NCBI GenBank assembly: GCA_033851955.1
Contig: JAWSVK010000001.1
Location: forward strand, 62,001-126,000
Direction of reading: 5' to 3'
Origin: Profundibacter sp033851955
GTDB lineage: Bacteria > Pseudomonadota > Alphaproteobacteria > Rhodobacterales > Rhodobacteraceae
Length of the DNA: 64,000 nucleotides
Shown: positions 60,724-64,000 of the stretch, in pieces
How positions within the stretch are numbered: the stretch's first letter is position 1
Layout: every line of letters begins with the position of its first letter
Program-made: the position numbers and the translations under genes
The notes under the pieces: model-generated
Told to the model about the DNA's origin: nothing
The model's input: only the letters and a program-made list of their open reading frames with translations
Database searches by the model: none

Positions 60724-61104
60724 ATGATCATGCCGAGCCCCATCACTTGCACCCGTCTCTATTCCGACGAAAGTGGCGAAAGCCATTTTGAAGATATCGA
60801 ATTTGACATGTCCTCAATACAATATGCGCCACCTGCACCAGCATTAGACATTTCAGAGCCGACTGAAGCGACGCAGTTTTCCTGGTTTCGTTTTCCCAAA
60901 GATTGGCATGATGGGGCTCATCCATCTCCTCGTAGGCAGTTGTTCATAGTATTGGAAGGTGCCGTCGAAGGCTGGACCAGCACGGGCGACATAAGAACCT
61001 TTAGAGCAGGCGATCGTTTGTTGATGGAAGACATCACCGGAAAAGGCCATGGCGCACGACCCGTCAATGGCGAGGCTTTAGCGATTGTGGTGGCTTTGGT
61101 TTAA
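60724..61104 (+). CDS. cupin-fold protein
   Basis: The 126-residue protein has a single small beta-barrel with PRRQLFIVLEGAVEGWTSTGD and FRAGDRLLMEDITGKGHGARPV, the cupin motif pair. Histidines are sparse in motif 1, so metal binding is uncertain. ATGs at 60724 and 60730 are both possible. It lies 110 bases after the radical SAM gene on the same strand. Function unknown. Confidence 0.72.
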   Translation: MIMPSPITCTRLYSDESGESHFEDIEFDMSSIQYAPPAPALDISEPTEATQFSWFRFPKDWHDGAHPSPRRQLFIVLEGAVEGWTSTGDIRTFRAGDRLLMEDITGKGHGARPVNGEALAIVVALV

Positions 61105-61298
61105 ATGCGACCGCTTAATGGTTGCACTGCCGAACTTAGACACCAGTTTTCACTGAATTTTTTGAGACCAAAAGACCTGGATGTCTCTTGTTACCAGAAT
61201 TCCACATATCTAGACACACAAGCCCTGCGGGTGGCAAGGGATTGGGGTGGCGACCGAAGTTTCAGTTCGTCAGCTTCTCCTTGTTTCCAAGCTCGGTT

Positions 61299-62534
61299 TC
61301 ACTGGCCTAACCGCGCCCACCAATCGGCCGGTTTTAGCCGTTCACGTTTACCGCCCCGTGCTTCCCACCAACGTGCAATCGCGGGGCCGCGTTTGCCCAT
61401 CAGTTGACCCAATGCAAATTTTCGCCACAGATCATCTTTCCATCCGCCGCGACGATTGAACGGGCAGACCCGCATGCAAATCGCGCAATCGGTTTTGATC
61501 TTGGACCAATAGCCAAAGCATTTCTCGCAATCCGCCGACCATTTTTTCACGCCCTTTTGGGTGGACACACTGTCGGGCCCCAAATCCGGTACACCGTGAG
61601 GTAAGGCTTTGGGTGGGCAAGCATCTGCGCAGACAGTGCAGTCGTTGCAATAGGCCTGCATGCCCAATCTGCGTGGCGCGTCCGCCAGCAGTGGCAGGTT
61701 GGTGAAAATCTTGCTGAACCGCACCCTTGGGCCAAATTCTGGCGTCAAAACCATTTGGTTGCGGCCATATTCACCAAGCCCCGCCTTGATCGCATAAGGG
61801 ATCACAAGCGCGGTGTCGTTCATCGAGGCCACGGCCTCATAACCCAGATTACGGATGTAGGCGGCCAACCCGATCGAGATTGACGCCTCGTGGCTGTATT
61901 CCCGCCCTGTCGACGCCCCAGCCAAGGCGGATGGATAGGTTTCAACCAGATCGAAATCCATCGCGTGCCCCATGACAATCACATGGGTCAGCCCCTCAGG
62001 CAGCACGTTTTCGGTCGGTGTCATGTCGCGCACGTCAGGACGGTGGCTATAGTGCCAACGTTCGTCAATCTCGGTCACGCCGACCAGATCCGCGCCAAAC
62101 AGTTTTGCCAAGGCCTTGATTTCGCGGGTCTCGTCGGCAGCTTCGCCCAGTTCAGCCTGCATCGGCGCAACCGGCGTGTCATTGGCGATCGGGCCTTGAA
62201 ACCCTTCGCGCAGACCTGTGCTGGCGGCGCGGTCGGAAATGATATCCGACAGGCTCCACGCCGCATTGCGCAGGGCGAAATCCTTTTGCGAAAACCCGGC
62301 CCCACGGCGCGGCGCGGCCTCCATCCGGTAGCTGGCGAAAAAACCGTCACTGTGTTTGGACTTCACCGATGGGTCCCAAAAAGCCCGCGTGAACATGTCG
62401 TTCATTTGGTTAAACGGCACAAAATCGCGCGCCACTTCGAACCCTGCCGCCGCATCACTGTCGGCAAAGCGGCGCTGCCAGTCGTCCCATTGTTCATCAG
62501 AAACGGGTTTTGCTGCGTTGGCGGGCCACGCCAT
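61299..62534 (-). CDS. reductive-dehalogenase-like cytosolic iron-sulfur protein
   Basis: The 411-residue protein has a corrinoid/nitroreductase-like middle domain (SISIGLAAYIRNLGYEAVAS, GEYGRNQMVLTPEFGPRVRFSKIF) and two cluster motifs, CNDCTVCADACP near residue 275 and CEKC...CAICMRVCP near 345. This order is that of RdhA and QueG relatives. There is no Tat signal, so it is cytosolic. ATG 62534 shares its A with the HNH stop (TAATG). Whether it removes halogens is unknown. Confidence 0.75.
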   Translation of the reverse strand: MAWPANAAKPVSDEQWDDWQRRFADSDAAAGFEVARDFVPFNQMNDMFTRAFWDPSVKSKHSDGFFASYRMEAAPRRGAGFSQKDFALRNAAWSLSDIISDRAASTGLREGFQGPIANDTPVAPMQAELGEAADETREIKALAKLFGADLVGVTEIDERWHYSHRPDVRDMTPTENVLPEGLTHVIVMGHAMDFDLVETYPSALAGASTGREYSHEASISIGLAAYIRNLGYEAVASMNDTALVIPYAIKAGLGEYGRNQMVLTPEFGPRVRFSKIFTNLPLLADAPRRLGMQAYCNDCTVCADACPPKALPHGVPDLGPDSVSTQKGVKKWSADCEKCFGYWSKIKTDCAICMRVCPFNRRGGWKDDLWRKFALGQLMGKRGPAIARWWEARGGKRERLKPADWWARLGQ

Positions 62535-63118
62535 TAGGCGTCCAGCTCCGCATCCCAATAAAGAAAATCTATCCAGCTTTCATGCAGCAAATTGGGCGGA
62601 AACTTGCGGCCCATATTGCGCAATTGCACAGCCTTGGGTTGGCGCGGGGTGCGTCGTAAATGCAGCCCGCTGCGGCGCAAATCCTTTGAGCCTTTGTGCA
62701 GGTTGCAAGGCGAGCACGCCGCCACCACATTGGCCCAACTTGTGATACCACCCGCCGCTCGTGGCACCACATGATCAAAGGTCAAATCCCCCTTGGCGCC
62801 ACAATATTGGCAGCAAAACCCGTCGCGCAGAAACAGGTTGAACCGTGTGAATGCTACGGTTTTTTGGGGCGCAACATAGTCGCGCAACACCACAACGCTG
62901 GGGATACGAATTTCGGTAGATGGGCTGTGAACCACTTGGTCATATTCGGCCAGAATATCGACCCGATCCAGATAGGCGGCTTTGATCGCATCCTGCCAAG
63001 ACCACAGCGACAAGGGGTAATATGACAACGGGCGGTAGTCTGCATTTAGCACCAGCGCCGGGGTTTGGCGCAGTTCACTTGGTTCTCTTACGAAATCGGT
63101 TCTAAATTCATTGGTCAT
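62534..63118 (-). CDS. HNH endonuclease family protein
   Basis: The 194-residue protein has the zinc-binding HNH core CQYCGAKGDLTFDHVVPRAAGG and WANVVAACSPCNLHKG at about residues 103-150, preceded by a domain beginning TPALVLNADYRPLSYYPL. It is a stand-alone nuclease type common in bacteria and not part of a visible restriction or defence system. ATG 63118 is chosen because conserved sequence begins there. It is translationally coupled to the iron-sulfur protein gene. Confidence 0.88.
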   Translation of the reverse strand: MTNEFRTDFVREPSELRQTPALVLNADYRPLSYYPLSLWSWQDAIKAAYLDRVDILAEYDQVVHSPSTEIRIPSVVVLRDYVAPQKTVAFTRFNLFLRDGFCCQYCGAKGDLTFDHVVPRAAGGITSWANVVAACSPCNLHKGSKDLRRSGLHLRRTPRQPKAVQLRNMGRKFPPNLLHESWIDFLYWDAELDA

Positions 63119-63305
63119 GACGTGTTGCCCCAAAATACATAGCATCAACTATATATACTGTAACAAACCTGACAACCCCCACGATGTAGTCTCACCCCAA
63201 GCTCAACCGAGCGTTTGGTGCTTCGGAGAAAAGGGACCAAGACAATCAGCTCAGCCGCTTACGGCTAAGGTTGGAAATTATGACGTTGAACCCGTGGACT
63301 GGGGG

Positions 63306-63971
63306 TTATGCGATGCCCAGTTTGTCGCGCATAAACGCGGCCGCCACGCTTAAGCCATCCGGTGCAATTCCATGCGCCGTGCCCTTCATGATATGGGCAA
63401 ACACCTCGAACCCTGCTGCCGCAAAGGCGTCGGCGGCCTCCGGTAGGCTGGCGGGTGGCACCACATCGTCCTGATCGCCGTGGATCAACAGGACTGGTGG
63501 TTTTGAAACGGCCTCGTCTTCCAAGGTTTCGGGGCTCAACAAACGGCCCGAAAACCCAACCACACCGGCCACAGGTTGGGCGCGGCGCGGCGCGACATGC
63601 AGGGCCATCATGGTGCCTTGGGAAAAGCCAAGCAGGATGGTTTTATCGGCTGTGACGCCTTCATCCTTCATGGTCTGCTCTAAGTAGGCGTTCAAATCGC
63701 CAACGGCGGCATCCATGCCTTTGGCGGCGTCCTCTTCTGACGATCCATCAATCCACGGGATCGGGAACCACTGAAACCCAGCCGGGCTGCCTGCGCAGTC
63801 TTCTGGCGCATCGGGGGCGGCGAAAATCGTGTCGGGCATATGGGATGCTAGCGGGTCAGCCAAGCCCATCAGGTCGGCCGCGTTGGCGCCATATCCGTGC
63901 AGGAAAATCACCAGTGATGTACCCTTGCCCGAGGCCGCATCACGGCGCTGGCTGTTCAAAATTCGTGTCAT
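63306..63971 (-). CDS. phospholipase/carboxylesterase (alpha/beta hydrolase)
   Basis: The 221-residue serine hydrolase has VIFLHGYGANAADLMGLADPL near residue 24, the nucleophile elbow LLGFSQGTMMALH near 113, an aspartate in LLIHGDQDDVVP and a histidine in KGTAHGI, giving a full triad. It resembles acyl-protein thioesterase/YpfH-type esterases of the cytosol. The upstream 29 bases to the window edge hold no gene that I can assign. Confidence 0.9.
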   Translation of the reverse strand: MTRILNSQRRDAASGKGTSLVIFLHGYGANAADLMGLADPLASHMPDTIFAAPDAPEDCAGSPAGFQWFPIPWIDGSSEEDAAKGMDAAVGDLNAYLEQTMKDEGVTADKTILLGFSQGTMMALHVAPRRAQPVAGVVGFSGRLLSPETLEDEAVSKPPVLLIHGDQDDVVPPASLPEAADAFAAAGFEVFAHIMKGTAHGIAPDGLSVAAAFMRDKLGIA

Positions 63972-64000
63972 TTATTCGATCCCTAACTTTTCTCTCATAA

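Noticed and set aside
61105..61407. 100-codon frame directly after the cupin stop (TAAATG)
   Set aside because: No family pattern, and its second half is antisense to the iron-sulfur protein gene.
1..64000. CRISPR arrays, rRNA genes, complete insertion sequences
   Set aside because: No regularly spaced repeats, rRNA segments or transposase genes were seen.

Overview
The window is ordinary bacterial chromosome from an alphaproteobacterium, most likely a marine member of the Rhodobacterales (Roseobacter group). The evidence is the compact, overlapping gene clusters, the alphaproteobacterial type of HemB, the zwf-pgl-pgi Entner-Doudoroff cluster, the rpsB-tsf pair, a cluster for corrinoid/tetrahydrofolate C1 transfer typical of roseobacters, and intergenic palindromes of the kind common in this group. 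I cannot name the genus. Both window ends cut through neighbourhoods: the first gene lacks its 5' end, and the last 29 bases hold nothing I can assign.

Layout. 0-5.6 kb: glutathionyl-hydroquinone reductase, an ABM-domain/LysE pair, a membrane-anchored penicillin-acylase-type hydrolase and a divergent 3-hydroxyisobutyrate-dehydrogenase-like enzyme. 5.7-11.6 kb: SYLF lipoprotein, hemB, a four-helix membrane protein and mfd. 11.6-15.4 kb: a translationally coupled set (acyl-CoA synthetase, DsbA-like isomerase, membrane metal-hydrolase-like protein, Bcr/CflA exporter). 15.7-23 kb: oligopeptide-binding protein plus arsC, a good small-RNA candidate, a DUF502 protein, psuG/psuK-like pseudouridine catabolism, and a head-to-head DUF4198/HupE pair. 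23-26.5 kb: rpsB-tsf, then aroQ coupled to a LuxR-type regulator with no LuxI. 27-32 kb: phosphonate ABC transporter (PhnD, PhnC, two PhnE) divergent from a Na/Pi cotransporter. 32-34 kb: rlmE and ppx/gppA.

34.4-41.6 kb is a coherent C1 cluster: a small PF13769-like protein, a MetF-like reductase, a methyl-THF:corrinoid methyltransferase, a lipoprotein, a CaiB-type CoA transferase and a RACo-like corrinoid reactivator with a [2Fe-2S] domain. The methyltransferase and the reactivator share an unusual arginine-rich C-terminal tail. The corrinoid protein and the substrate-specific methyltransferase are not in the window. A foreign-looking orphan gene sits between 12-bp direct repeats inside the cluster.

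41.7-55.7 kb is accessory DNA beginning at a tRNA-Gly(CCC). It holds about 700 bp without a supportable gene, an RND efflux pair followed by a Pycsar-effector-like membrane protein, and then a minus-strand prophage remnant (47.3-55.5 kb). The remnant keeps the tail-tip genes and a complete-looking lysis cassette with a nested spanin pair, but its tape-measure gene is truncated and frameshifted. There are no head, integrase or replication genes.

55.7-64 kb returns to core genes: zwf-pgl-pgi with a LacI-type operator candidate, an orphan radical SAM protein, a cupin, a cytosolic reductive-dehalogenase-like iron-sulfur protein coupled to an HNH endonuclease, and a serine carboxylesterase.

All calls rest on reading the translated sequence. 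No database search was possible.
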